Shown here: piece by piece, positions 1 to 7,748 of the stretch
Layout of the letters: each line of letters starts with the position of its first letter
Numbering within the stretch: position 1 is the first letter of the stretch
NCBI GenBank assembly: GCA_002712005.1
Contig: PASP01000015.1
Span: 1-64,000, forward strand
DNA length: 64,000 nucleotides
DNA from: Halobacteriovoraceae bacterium
GTDB taxonomy: Bacteria; Bdellovibrionota; Bacteriovoracia; Bacteriovoracales; Bacteriovoracaceae
Direction of reading: 5' to 3'
Notes under the pieces: generated by a model
What the model was told of the DNA's origin: nothing
The model's database searches: none
The model's input: only the letters and a program-made list of their open reading frames with translations
Position numbers and translations under genes: made by a program

Positions 1-91
1 CACCGCTCACCGCCACCGCTCACCGCCACCGCTCACCGCCACCGCTCACCGCCACCGCTCACCGCCACCGCTCACCGCCACCGCTCACCGC
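1..91. repeat. 13-bp tandem repeat, 7 perfect copies
   Basis: The unit CACCGCTCACCGC repeats seven times without a mismatch. The array starts at the window edge, so it may continue to the left. It is far richer in C and G than the surrounding AT-rich DNA and strongly strand-asymmetric (C-rich on plus, G-rich on minus). It leads directly into the C-rich module at 92-133. No convincing reading frame uses it. Confidence 0.95.
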
Positions 92-133
92 TCACTGCCC
101 ACCGCTAACTGTCAACAGTTTCCCCCCCCCCCC
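92..133. repeat. C-rich module ending in poly-C(12), copy 1
   Basis: This stretch contains CTCACTGCCCACCGC, a short link ending in CAGT, and then a run of 12 C at 122-133. The same order of elements recurs at 7692-7726 with a run of 9 C. The minus strand carries several G runs and could form a G-quadruplex. It lies about 100 bp upstream of the outer-membrane protein gene at 232. A role is not known from the sequence. Confidence 0.7.
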
Positions 134-231
134 TGTAATCCCTTCAATCAACCCCATTAACATGCCAAATTCTGCTACTCTCTAAACCATATTTAAAAAA
201 TTATGAAGAAATTCTAACAAAAGGACAGAAT

Positions 232-1062
232 ATGAAATGGCTAAGCCTTCTCGTTTTACTAAGTTCAAATATTCTTGCAGATACGATTACGATTGATCAT
301 TCCCACTTAAATGAGATTGTTGGTGACAATGAAGCAGCCTTTAAGCCAATTAAGTTTGAAGAAGGTGAGGTCGATCCTGAGACAAATCGTGTTGGTGCGA
401 GAAAAAGAGTTGTCATCACTTACTCTCAAATTATGCATTCCGATATTACTTCTACTTATAATGCGAGTCCTGACGGAGAGTCTTCTTATAACCTTTATAG
501 TGAAAGAATGAATGAGATGATGAAGGACAATTTAGAGCTTACGGAAGGTCATGTGATTTCCGTAGAATACTTAGTTACACCAAACTTTAGTATTGAGCTC
601 TCTGATACTTATCGTAAGTACAATATGGAAGGTCGCCAAGTCGGACATATTGATGGTGGTCTCTTAGGCGGTGGTTCCGAAGATGTATTTGGTTTTGAGC
701 ACCAAGATAAAATTCACGATATTCAAATTGGTGCAAAATACGCCATCAATATTATTGATACTCCTCATTTTGATTTCGATATCTCTCCCAAGGCCAGTGT
801 TGGTGTTGTCCATGTTCAGTCTGATTCGACTTCGTATTACGGTGCAGGTCAAAGAGAAGAGAGTCACTATAATGATTTAGCTGGTTATTCTTATGGCGTA
901 GGGATTGAGGCTAAGATGACTTTCTTAGATAATTTCTTTGTTAAAGGTGGAGCAGAATATCGTAATTATGTAATGGCACCTATGAAGCATGATAGTGGAG
1001 CGTCACAACAAATCGATCAAAATGGTGTTCTCGTTTACTTTGGTATTGGAATCCAATTCTAG
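232..1062 (+). CDS. outer-membrane beta-barrel protein (hypothetical)
   Basis: A 276-residue protein with a clear Sec signal peptide (residues 1-16, hydrophobic core, cut near ILA-D). The mature part has alternating amphipathic strands such as VISVEYLVTPNFSIELSDTY, glycine and aromatic residues at strand ends, and a C-terminus ending in the aromatic pattern VYFGIGIQF, which is typical of outer-membrane barrels recognised by BamA. The start is supported by an AAAAGGA ribosome site 8-12 bases upstream. It is monocistronic or leads into the ligase-like gene 45 bp downstream. The exact function (porin, adhesin or structural barrel) cannot be told. Confidence 0.7.
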   Translation: MKWLSLLVLLSSNILADTITIDHSHLNEIVGDNEAAFKPIKFEEGEVDPETNRVGARKRVVITYSQIMHSDITSTYNASPDGESSYNLYSERMNEMMKDNLELTEGHVISVEYLVTPNFSIELSDTYRKYNMEGRQVGHIDGGLLGGGSEDVFGFEHQDKIHDIQIGAKYAINIIDTPHFDFDISPKASVGVVHVQSDSTSYYGAGQREESHYNDLAGYSYGVGIEAKMTFLDNFFVKGGAEYRNYVMAPMKHDSGASQQIDQNGVLVYFGIGIQF

Positions 1063-1106
1063 AAAACTTCTTGCCTGATTGGTTCGATTTTTAGACACTA
1101 AAAGTC

Positions 1107-2279
1107 ATGAATCAATCAATAAATAGAACCGAAACACTTATGTATAAATTTACCTACGCAGGCCTAATCGTGCTTGCGCTAGGTATTTTTACAAGTGTAA
1201 GTGCTACAGCACTTTCCCATATCCTTCTCTTTGCTCCTGGAATTTATTTTGCTCTACGCTTTATAAAGAATCGCGACTTTAAGCTTTCCAGCCATTGGTG
1301 GGCCATGTTCTTTCTTTTCATCGTAAGTATCTTTTCTGTTCTGATGAATTGGTCTGATATGCCAAGTCCAATGAAGAATATCATTAAAACAAAGTATTTC
1401 TTAATTGCCTTACTATCGAGTTTTAGCTTTCACTATTTTAAAGAGAATTATTTAACGGATAAGAGGATTAAAGTCCTTATTCATCTCTTTCTTCTATCGA
1501 CATCCGTGGCCACTATTTCTGGACTTATAGGTCTATGGAGTGGATTCAACCCTCTAAAGTTTAAAGCGGCTTGCCATGCGACTCGAGCTTGCGGTTTGTA
1601 TGGAATGTATATGACATATGGATATGGAATTAGCATGTTCATGGTCTTACTTACCGGCGTCATCGTCTATCGCAAGCGTTTTTCAAAATGGGTTAATCCT
1701 CGTTATCTTTATATTGCTTGGGCCATTAATTTTGTAGGCCTGATTTTAAGTTTTGCTCGTGGTGGCTGGATAGGCTTCTTCTGTGCTGTACCCTTTCTCT
1801 TTCTCAATCAACACGTGAAAAAAGTAATAGGATTATTTTTCATAGGAATTGCCTTTACGGGTATTGCTTACGTATCGAGTGACACTGTTCAAAATATGAT
1901 TACCAAAAGATCTGAGTCTAATAAACAAAGACTGGCCTTCTTCGAAACAGCCTATATGGCCTTTCGCGAGCGTCCACTCTTTGGGTATGGCTATAGAAAC
2001 TTTGAACCTAATGTAAAAAAACTGAAGAGAAGATATGATATTGGATGGCCTGAGTTTGGAGGTCATGCTCATAATAATGCATTAGAGCACTTGGCCAGTA
2101 CTGGGGCACTCGGTTTTATAGGTTTTATTCTTTTTTGCCTGCTCTGGCTTAAAAATAGTTACAAAGAACCCATTCTCTTTGCCTTTGTCATGAGCTTTTG
2201 TCTATCGGGACTCTTCCAATATACGTTTGGAGATGGAGAGAATCTTTTCTTTATTTTGGGAATCTTTAGCTTCTTCTAA
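1107..2279 (+). CDS. O-antigen ligase / polymerase family membrane protein (WaaL/Wzy-like)
   Basis: A 390-residue protein with about 10-12 hydrophobic segments. It has two family hallmarks: an SFARGGWIGFF motif around residue 213 and, in the last periplasmic loop, GHAHNNALEHLASTG (about residues 317-331). Histidine and arginine residues there take part in glycan transfer in WaaL/Wzy_C proteins. WaaL joins O-antigen from undecaprenyl diphosphate to lipid A-core; Wzy joins repeat units. The polysaccharide genes nearby and two other polymerase candidates (24202, 51118) make the ligase role plausible, but the two cannot be separated by sequence alone. A start at 1140 is possible. Confidence 0.75.
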   Translation: MNQSINRTETLMYKFTYAGLIVLALGIFTSVSATALSHILLFAPGIYFALRFIKNRDFKLSSHWWAMFFLFIVSIFSVLMNWSDMPSPMKNIIKTKYFLIALLSSFSFHYFKENYLTDKRIKVLIHLFLLSTSVATISGLIGLWSGFNPLKFKAACHATRACGLYGMYMTYGYGISMFMVLLTGVIVYRKRFSKWVNPRYLYIAWAINFVGLILSFARGGWIGFFCAVPFLFLNQHVKKVIGLFFIGIAFTGIAYVSSDTVQNMITKRSESNKQRLAFFETAYMAFRERPLFGYGYRNFEPNVKKLKRRYDIGWPEFGGHAHNNALEHLASTGALGFIGFILFCLLWLKNSYKEPILFAFVMSFCLSGLFQYTFGDGENLFFILGIFSFF

Positions 2280-2288
2280 AAAAAGAAA

Positions 2289-2311
2289 AAGTGGGGAAGA
2301 ACTCCCCACTT
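2289..2311 (-). terminator. intrinsic terminator of the iron-binding protein gene
   Basis: An 8-9 bp perfect hairpin (AGTGGGGA, loop AGAAC, TCCCCACT) sits 12 bp past the stop of the minus-strand gene at 2323-3315. Read on the minus strand it is followed by a T-rich tract, which makes a good rho-independent terminator. On the plus strand the following TCTATT is poorer, so termination of the ligase-like gene at 2279 would be weaker. Confidence 0.8.
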
Positions 2312-2322
2312 CTATTAAAAAA

Positions 2323-3315
2323 TTACTGCCAGTTAGCTTCTTTCATTACTTCTGTTGCGATATCTGTAAGATTACTGATCACTCCAATATTTGTAGAGTC
2401 AACTTTGAAATCTCCAAATCCAGAAAGAATAGTTCCAAGAGGAGCTTGAGTGTTAACAGGATATTGGTCAAAAGCATCTGCAACTGGAGCTTGTACTTGA
2501 GCAGAAGTTAAGTACTCAATAACCATATTAGCTTCAGTTACGTTCTTAGCATATTTTGTGATTCCAATACCTACACCGTTGATATGAGCTTTAGCTGTAT
2601 CCTGAGAAGGGAAGAAAAGTCTTACTGGGAAGTTAGGATCTTTTTCAATGAAAGGAACAAGGTAGTAAGAATTTGCAATACCTACATCACATTTTCCTTC
2701 AGCAACAGCACTGATAATCGCTCTATCACTTGTGAATACTGGCATATCAGTATTTTTAACCCAGCTCTTTGCAATCTGAGTGGCCTTTTCTTTACCAAAG
2801 TGAGCTACAAGATAAGCTACAAGAGCTTGGTTGTAGTTACTTTTTGAAGTTCTCATACAAAGACGTCCAAGCCATTTTTCACTTCCTAGATCTTCATAAG
2901 TAGAAAGTTCACTCTTCTTAACAGCATTTGTGTTGAACATAATGAGTCTTGAACGATAGAAAAGTGTCGTCCACTTGTTATTAGATTCAATAAAGTGAGG
3001 AGGAACTTGATTGAAAACTTTTTCAGATTCGATAGCACGGTAAAGACCTTTACGGTTAGCAATTCCATGGAAAACAAGATCTTTATCAAGGTGAAGATCT
3101 GCTTGAGTTTGCTCACCTTCAGCTTCAATTTTATTGATTAAATCTAAACTCTTTCCTTCAACAACTTTAACATTGATTCCAGTTGCAGCTGTGAAAGGCT
3201 TAAATACGGCTTCTAGTCTATCTCCTGGATAAACAGAATAGATAACAACTTCTCTAGCGCTTAAGCTTGCGCTTAGTGAAACAAGTACGAGTAATTTAAG
3301 CATTAAAAACTTCAT
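2323..3315 (-). CDS. periplasmic Fe(III)-binding protein, FbpA/FutA family
   Basis: A 330-residue ABC-transporter substrate-binding protein. It has a signal peptide (residues 1-20, cleaved at SLSA-R) and begins with the family pattern REVVIYSVYPGDRLEAVFKPF. A tyrosine pair in GIANSYYLVPF (residues 217-218) corresponds to the iron-coordinating tyrosines of ferric-binding proteins. Its length is normal for the family. It would deliver ferric iron to an FbpBC permease, but neither the permease nor the ATPase gene is in this window, so this is an orphan receptor here. It has its own terminator and a palindromic operator candidate upstream at 3350-3370. Confidence 0.88.
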   Translation of the reverse strand: MKFLMLKLLVLVSLSASLSAREVVIYSVYPGDRLEAVFKPFTAATGINVKVVEGKSLDLINKIEAEGEQTQADLHLDKDLVFHGIANRKGLYRAIESEKVFNQVPPHFIESNNKWTTLFYRSRLIMFNTNAVKKSELSTYEDLGSEKWLGRLCMRTSKSNYNQALVAYLVAHFGKEKATQIAKSWVKNTDMPVFTSDRAIISAVAEGKCDVGIANSYYLVPFIEKDPNFPVRLFFPSQDTAKAHINGVGIGITKYAKNVTEANMVIEYLTSAQVQAPVADAFDQYPVNTQAPLGTILSGFGDFKVDSTNIGVISNLTDIATEVMKEANWQ

Positions 3316-3349
3316 TTTTTCCCCTTAGTAAATTAACGATGAATGATAT

Positions 3350-3370
3350 TTAGTTAATTTTGTTAACTAA
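3350..3370 (-). promoter_or_regulatory. inverted repeat upstream of the iron-binding protein gene
   Basis: The half-sites TTAGTTAA and TTAACTAA form a perfect 8-bp inverted repeat around a 5-base spacer, 35-55 bases upstream of the start of the FbpA/FutA-like gene. The position suits an operator over or near a promoter. The neighbouring GAATGATATT resembles part of a Fur box, but the match is incomplete, so Fur control is a guess from the iron-related product. Confidence 0.4.
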
Positions 3371-3503
3371 GTCAAACAAATGTTGAGCATCTGTAACTAT
3401 TTCTGTAAGTGCTTAAAATTAAAGAAGTGTGCAAAGGATAAACAGGTCTATAAGCTTTACTTAGAACCCCAATTTGAGACCATTTATTAGGTATGATGAG
3501 CCT

Positions 3504-4406
3504 ATGTATAAGACACTCATTGCTCTATTTTTAATGATCCAATCTATTTATGCCTCTAACTTTACCTGGGGAGCCTTTGGGCTCGTTTTGCACTGGGAAA
3601 AAGAGCCTGTCTTAAAGTTAAGTAAAGATATTGCTGAATTTTATAAGGTCGACCAGCTCGAGAGAATGATCAATCGACTAGAAGCTGAAACGAAGCACTT
3701 CAATATACCACTGGAACTTTACGCAAATATTGAAAGCGAAAAAGAAAATCTTAAAGAAAGAAGAATCCGCAGCTACAACTACCTATGGGGCAACTTATTC
3801 GATCAGAATGGATTCATTCTTTTAGATTCCGAAGAACTAGAAGATCTCTTAAAAGCTCAAGTCGAAAAGAAAGTTCAGTTCAAAAATTTTAAAGAGATTT
3901 CTATAAGAGCAAGAGCCGATAAATTGAAAACCATGATCGATAGAATGAATCTGATCTATGAAAATTCAATTGGCCGCAAACTTTTCGATGATATTCAAGC
4001 CTGTGCAAAAAAGGGGAAGCACACTCTTTTAATCTATGATGATAAATCTTCTCTATCTGGTGGAGGGTATACAGGGGGGAATCCTTCAACCTTTAATATC
4101 TTTGTACCTGGAAAAGGGGAGAGTGCTGAAATTAGAATGCGTTTTGATCAACCCGATGAAGGGGCTCATCAAGTCGTATCTGTTGAGGGGACAAAGATTC
4201 CTTTCTTGGCCATTGATAATATTTTTCATGAACTCGTTCACGCAAAACATGTGATGTGTGGAACGACTTCGAAGGCCAATGCTGAAGCTCAAGCGATTAC
4301 TGAAGAAAATCAATTCCGTCACTCTAGGGGAGAAACAGCTGATTGGCCTGATCGTGATGCAAGAGCTTACGAAGAAGGTGAACAAGTTTGGTATGGACTT
4401 TTCTAG
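3504..4406 (+). CDS. secreted M91-like zinc metallopeptidase
   Basis: A 300-residue protein with an N-terminal signal peptide (MYKTLIALFLMIQSIYA). It has a zinc-peptidase motif HELVH at residues 242-246 inside IFHELVHAKHVMCG, and then EAQAITEENQFRHSRG, where the second glutamate region and EN..R resemble the M91 (NleD-type) effector peptidase family. A charged, helix-rich region at residues 40-165 precedes the catalytic part. The ATG at 3504 is preferred over the upstream TTG at 3474, because the signal peptide then starts the protein. Substrate unknown. Its stop codon shares the palindrome CTAG with the convergent kinase gene. Confidence 0.6.
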   Translation: MYKTLIALFLMIQSIYASNFTWGAFGLVLHWEKEPVLKLSKDIAEFYKVDQLERMINRLEAETKHFNIPLELYANIESEKENLKERRIRSYNYLWGNLFDQNGFILLDSEELEDLLKAQVEKKVQFKNFKEISIRARADKLKTMIDRMNLIYENSIGRKLFDDIQACAKKGKHTLLIYDDKSSLSGGGYTGGNPSTFNIFVPGKGESAEIRMRFDQPDEGAHQVVSVEGTKIPFLAIDNIFHELVHAKHVMCGTTSKANAEAQAITEENQFRHSRGETADWPDRDARAYEEGEQVWYGLF

Positions 4407-7400
4407 TCTAGGTATTTGGCTAAAATGCGTGAGAGCTCTGACTTCTTTAGAGGCTTACTTAGAAAATCATCCATTCCTGCTTCAAAGCAAGTTTCCTTGT
4501 CCGATTCAAAGGCATTCGCCGTTAGGGCCACAATGGGGGGAGCTTGATCTCCGTAAATTTCAATGATCTTCTTGGTGGCCGTGATTCCATCCATTACAGG
4601 CATCTGCATATCCATCAGAATAATGGAATAGTGATTAGGCTTGTTGGCCAGGGCCTCTAATGCTTCAGCTCCATTAACGACAACATCGCACTCGTGCCCA
4701 AGTCGACCGAGTAGCTTCTGGATGACCATCTGGTTGATATCATTATCTTCGGCAACTAAAATAGGAAAGGATGGAGGTTTCACATCTTCTTTACTCTCTT
4801 TTGTTACTTGGGCTTGCTTAGCATTATGGGAAGTTTCATTTTCACCAGAGGAGAGTGAGATCTCTAAATAAAAAGTTGACCCCTTTCCCTCTTGGCTTTG
4901 AAAGCCAGCTTGTCCACCCATGATATTGGCCAAGCGAGAGCAAATAACGAGTCCAAGCCCAGTTCCTCCATATTTTCTAGTTGTGGATGAGTCAGCTTGT
5001 ACGAAGGCCTTAAAGAGCTTTCCTTGTGTTTCATAGGGGATTCCGATCCCTGTATCTTCAACAAAGAGCGTGATGTCTTTTAGGTCTGGATTTTCAGAAT
5101 TATTTTCTACTTCGTAACCAATGGTTACGCGACCATTTTTGGTAAACTTAATAGCATTAGAAAGATAATTGGTAATAATTTGTCTTATCCGTGTGGGATC
5201 TCCCGTAAACCATTGATCACACTGCTCTGCGATTTTTATCTCAACTTGAGTGTGATTTTGTTCGGCTTTAGAAGTAAGTAAGTAGACAACTTCGCTAATC
5301 AGATCTTTAAGATTGAAATTGATATTTTCAATCTCGAGTTGACCAGAGTCAATTTTACTAATGTCTAAAATATCATTGAGAAGATTGACGAGACTGTCAC
5401 TACATGAAGAAATGAGGCTAAGCATAGAGCGTTGCTCAACATTTAGCTTAGAGTCTTCTAGCATTTGGATCAGACCAATGATTCCATTCATAGGAGTTCT
5501 GATTTCATCGGACATATTGGCCAAGAATTCAGCTTTTGCTCTTGTGGCCTTTTCGGCTTCATCAAGGGCATGCTGTTCGTTCGTTCTATCCCAGTTGACT
5601 CCCGTTACAAAAATAGCGTTTCCGTCGTTATCACGGTCAATGATGGCGCGAGCTCCAATATCTTTAATTTGTCCTTTGCCATCAATAATCTTAAATGTGG
5701 AACTAAAATTTCCGTCACTTTGCAGGGCCTCTTGAAATTCTTTAGGAGCTCGAAGCTTGTCTTCTCCATGAAGAGTTTCGACCCAAGCTTGATACGCCCC
5801 AGAAAATTTTCTCTCAGGAATATCAAAGAGTTTGTACATACTTTGATTCCAAAAAAGCTCTTCCGTTACAGGATTATAGCGCCACACTCCAATTTTATTA
5901 CTCTCTAAGATGAGAGAATATTCTTTTTCTTGAAGAATTTTCTCCGTAACGTCCTGACAGGTTCCCGATAATGAAATGACTTCACCTTTTTCATTAAGAG
6001 TTCCTTTTCCTACGGCCTCAACCCAAACGACTTCTTTGGGATTATGAAGTTTGTGAGTACGGAAAAGTAGTTTATAGGGTTTTCCATCTTCAAAGCACTT
6101 CGCTACAGTTCTTTCCCAATGATCAACATCATCGGGATGAATAGAAGACTTATGTTTTTCAAAAGTTGGCTCGCCATCTTCAATCTTTTCTGGAAACATT
6201 TGAAACATTTGTTTTGACCAACTGATCTTTTCAGTTTTGATGTCAAAATTCCATGAACCCATTTTGGATATAGACTGAGCTTCTTCGAGGTCTTGGTTCT
6301 TACTGATGAGTTGGTTTTCAAGACTTTTTTGAACGGTAACATCTTGAAAGGTTCCAATAACACTTATGACTTTTCCGTGAATATCAAAGTCGGGGAAACC
6401 TTTAGAATGAACCCATTTTCTTACTCCATCCGCTGCTATAAATTCAAAGTCCGATTCAAAGGGGATTCCCTCTTCTATACACTTTCCAAGTAATTCAGAT
6501 ATTCTTTCTCTCTCATGCTCAGCATAGAAAAGTATGGCTTCATCTTTTGGGATTTTCTCGCCTGGGGTGAGACCATGGATTCTGTAGGTTTCATCTGTCC
6601 ATTTTACTTCCATAGTGGATAGATTTAATTCCCAGCCTCCAATTTTAGAGATGCGCTGAGTTTTATTATAGAGAAATTCATCCTCTCTTTTATCTGATAC
6701 GTCATAGCATATGGCCATAAACTCGGTAATTTCACCATTCTCATTTTTTACGGGAACGACTGTGGCATCAATCCAATAGAGTATTCCATTTTTTGATTTT
6801 TTTCTTATATTTTTATTCCAAACATTTCCTGAGCGAAGAGAATCGGCCATCTCTTTATAAAAATCTTTGGAGTGAAACCCTGAATTTAAAAGGGTGAACT
6901 TTTGGTTTATGATTTCATCATAGCTGTACTCAGAAATTTTACAAAAATTATCATTAACGTAAGTGATATTCCCCTGAATATCCGTTTTCATAACAATAGC
7001 AAGAGAATCGAGACCTTCTTTATAGGCCTTAACTTCACATAGGCGCTGATTCATTTCACGTGTTTTCTTATGAAGTTCAAGATAGTTGATCACTTGCTTG
7101 GATAAAGTTTTTAAAAGTAATTTTTGATTCTCATTAAGCTTCTTCGGATGATTATCAATAACACAAAGAGTTCCCACTCGTGAGCCGTCCGGAGTAATGA
7201 GAGGGGCTCCTGCGTAGAAAACGACATGGGGCTCGTTAATGAGTAGGGGATTATCGACAAATCGTTCATCTTCATGTGCATTTTCAACGATGAAGAGGTC
7301 ATCCGACATAATAGCGTGACCGCAATAAGAGATATCGCGAGGTGTTTCGGGAGCATCAAGGCCATAGCGCGATTTGAACCACTGTCTGTCGGTATCTATC

Positions 7401-7552
7401 AGGCTGATAAGGGCAATTTTACTCTCACAAATTAGCGCAGCTGTCTTAGTAATCTCATCAAAGTGAGACTCTTGCAAAGAGTCAAGAACTTCGTACTCGC
7501 GCAGTGCCGCAAGTCGTTTACTCTCATTTTTAGGAATGGGCGCTTTTTTCAT
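4403..7552 (-). CDS. GAF-PASx4 hybrid sensor histidine kinase with H-box His replaced by Asp
   Basis: A 1049-residue protein, apparently soluble (no membrane segment). Domains in order: GAF (about 20-165, with SYCGHAI), four PAS/PAC domains (about 175-290, 300-415, 420-540, 545-665), HisKA (about 672-740), HATPase_c (about 785-900, with N-box NYLSNAIKFT, EDTGIGIP and GGTGLGLVI) and a receiver domain (about 928-1045, acceptor Asp981 in MDMQMPVMDG, LTANAF, KPL). The H-box reads NMSDEIRTP where the family has NMSHEIRTP: residue 682 is GAT (Asp) instead of CAT/CAC, although the ATP site looks complete. It may therefore be unable to autophosphorylate. No cognate regulator is adjacent. Confidence 0.9.
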   Translation of the reverse strand: MKKAPIPKNESKRLAALREYEVLDSLQESHFDEITKTAALICESKIALISLIDTDRQWFKSRYGLDAPETPRDISYCGHAIMSDDLFIVENAHEDERFVDNPLLINEPHVVFYAGAPLITPDGSRVGTLCVIDNHPKKLNENQKLLLKTLSKQVINYLELHKKTREMNQRLCEVKAYKEGLDSLAIVMKTDIQGNITYVNDNFCKISEYSYDEIINQKFTLLNSGFHSKDFYKEMADSLRSGNVWNKNIRKKSKNGILYWIDATVVPVKNENGEITEFMAICYDVSDKREDEFLYNKTQRISKIGGWELNLSTMEVKWTDETYRIHGLTPGEKIPKDEAILFYAEHERERISELLGKCIEEGIPFESDFEFIAADGVRKWVHSKGFPDFDIHGKVISVIGTFQDVTVQKSLENQLISKNQDLEEAQSISKMGSWNFDIKTEKISWSKQMFQMFPEKIEDGEPTFEKHKSSIHPDDVDHWERTVAKCFEDGKPYKLLFRTHKLHNPKEVVWVEAVGKGTLNEKGEVISLSGTCQDVTEKILQEKEYSLILESNKIGVWRYNPVTEELFWNQSMYKLFDIPERKFSGAYQAWVETLHGEDKLRAPKEFQEALQSDGNFSSTFKIIDGKGQIKDIGARAIIDRDNDGNAIFVTGVNWDRTNEQHALDEAEKATRAKAEFLANMSDEIRTPMNGIIGLIQMLEDSKLNVEQRSMLSLISSCSDSLVNLLNDILDISKIDSGQLEIENINFNLKDLISEVVYLLTSKAEQNHTQVEIKIAEQCDQWFTGDPTRIRQIITNYLSNAIKFTKNGRVTIGYEVENNSENPDLKDITLFVEDTGIGIPYETQGKLFKAFVQADSSTTRKYGGTGLGLVICSRLANIMGGQAGFQSQEGKGSTFYLEISLSSGENETSHNAKQAQVTKESKEDVKPPSFPILVAEDNDINQMVIQKLLGRLGHECDVVVNGAEALEALANKPNHYSIILMDMQMPVMDGITATKKIIEIYGDQAPPIVALTANAFESDKETCFEAGMDDFLSKPLKKSELSRILAKYLD

Positions 7553-7645
7553 TTAATCACCTATAATTACAACTAATTATCGGCGATCTCCCAAAAGATC
7601 ATTATGATATTTTCATCATTTTTTAAAACAAATAAAATTTACAGT

Positions 7646-7726
7646 CACAGCCACCGCCACCGCCACAGCTACCGCCACCGCCACAGCTCACTGCCCACCG
7701 CCCACCGCCCACAGTATCCCCCCCCC
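7646..7726. repeat. C-rich repeat module ending in poly-C(9), copy 2
   Basis: Imperfect CCACCG/CCACAG repeats lead into CTCACTGCCCACCGCCCACCGCC, then CACAGTATC and a run of 9 C (7718-7726). The block repeats the arrangement seen at 1-133. The minus strand has successive GGG tracts separated by CGGT and CAGT spacers plus the G9 run, a textbook G-quadruplex pattern. It lies in the divergent gap between the sensor kinase and glf. Confidence 0.75.
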
Positions 7727-7742
7727 ACTTTTCCTATATACT
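7714..7742 (+). promoter_or_regulatory. candidate promoter of glf with poly-C in the spacer
   Basis: TATACT at 7737-7742 is a good -10 box. A 17-bp spacer would place the -35 at 7714-7719 and leave most of the C9 run inside the spacer. Initiation 7 bases downstream would fall at the glf ATG itself (7749), which has no Shine-Dalgarno sequence, so the mRNA could be leaderless. This is inferred from spacing only; no clear TTGACA-like -35 is present. Confidence 0.35.
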
Positions 7743-7748
7743 AGTACC

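Noticed and set aside
3474-3503. Ten extra N-terminal codons (TTG start) for the M91-like protein
   Set aside because: They place charged residues before an otherwise perfect signal peptide; ATG 3504 is better.
7646-7726. CRISPR-like array in the C-rich repeats
   Set aside because: Repeat units are short, contiguous and without unique spacers; no cas genes nearby.
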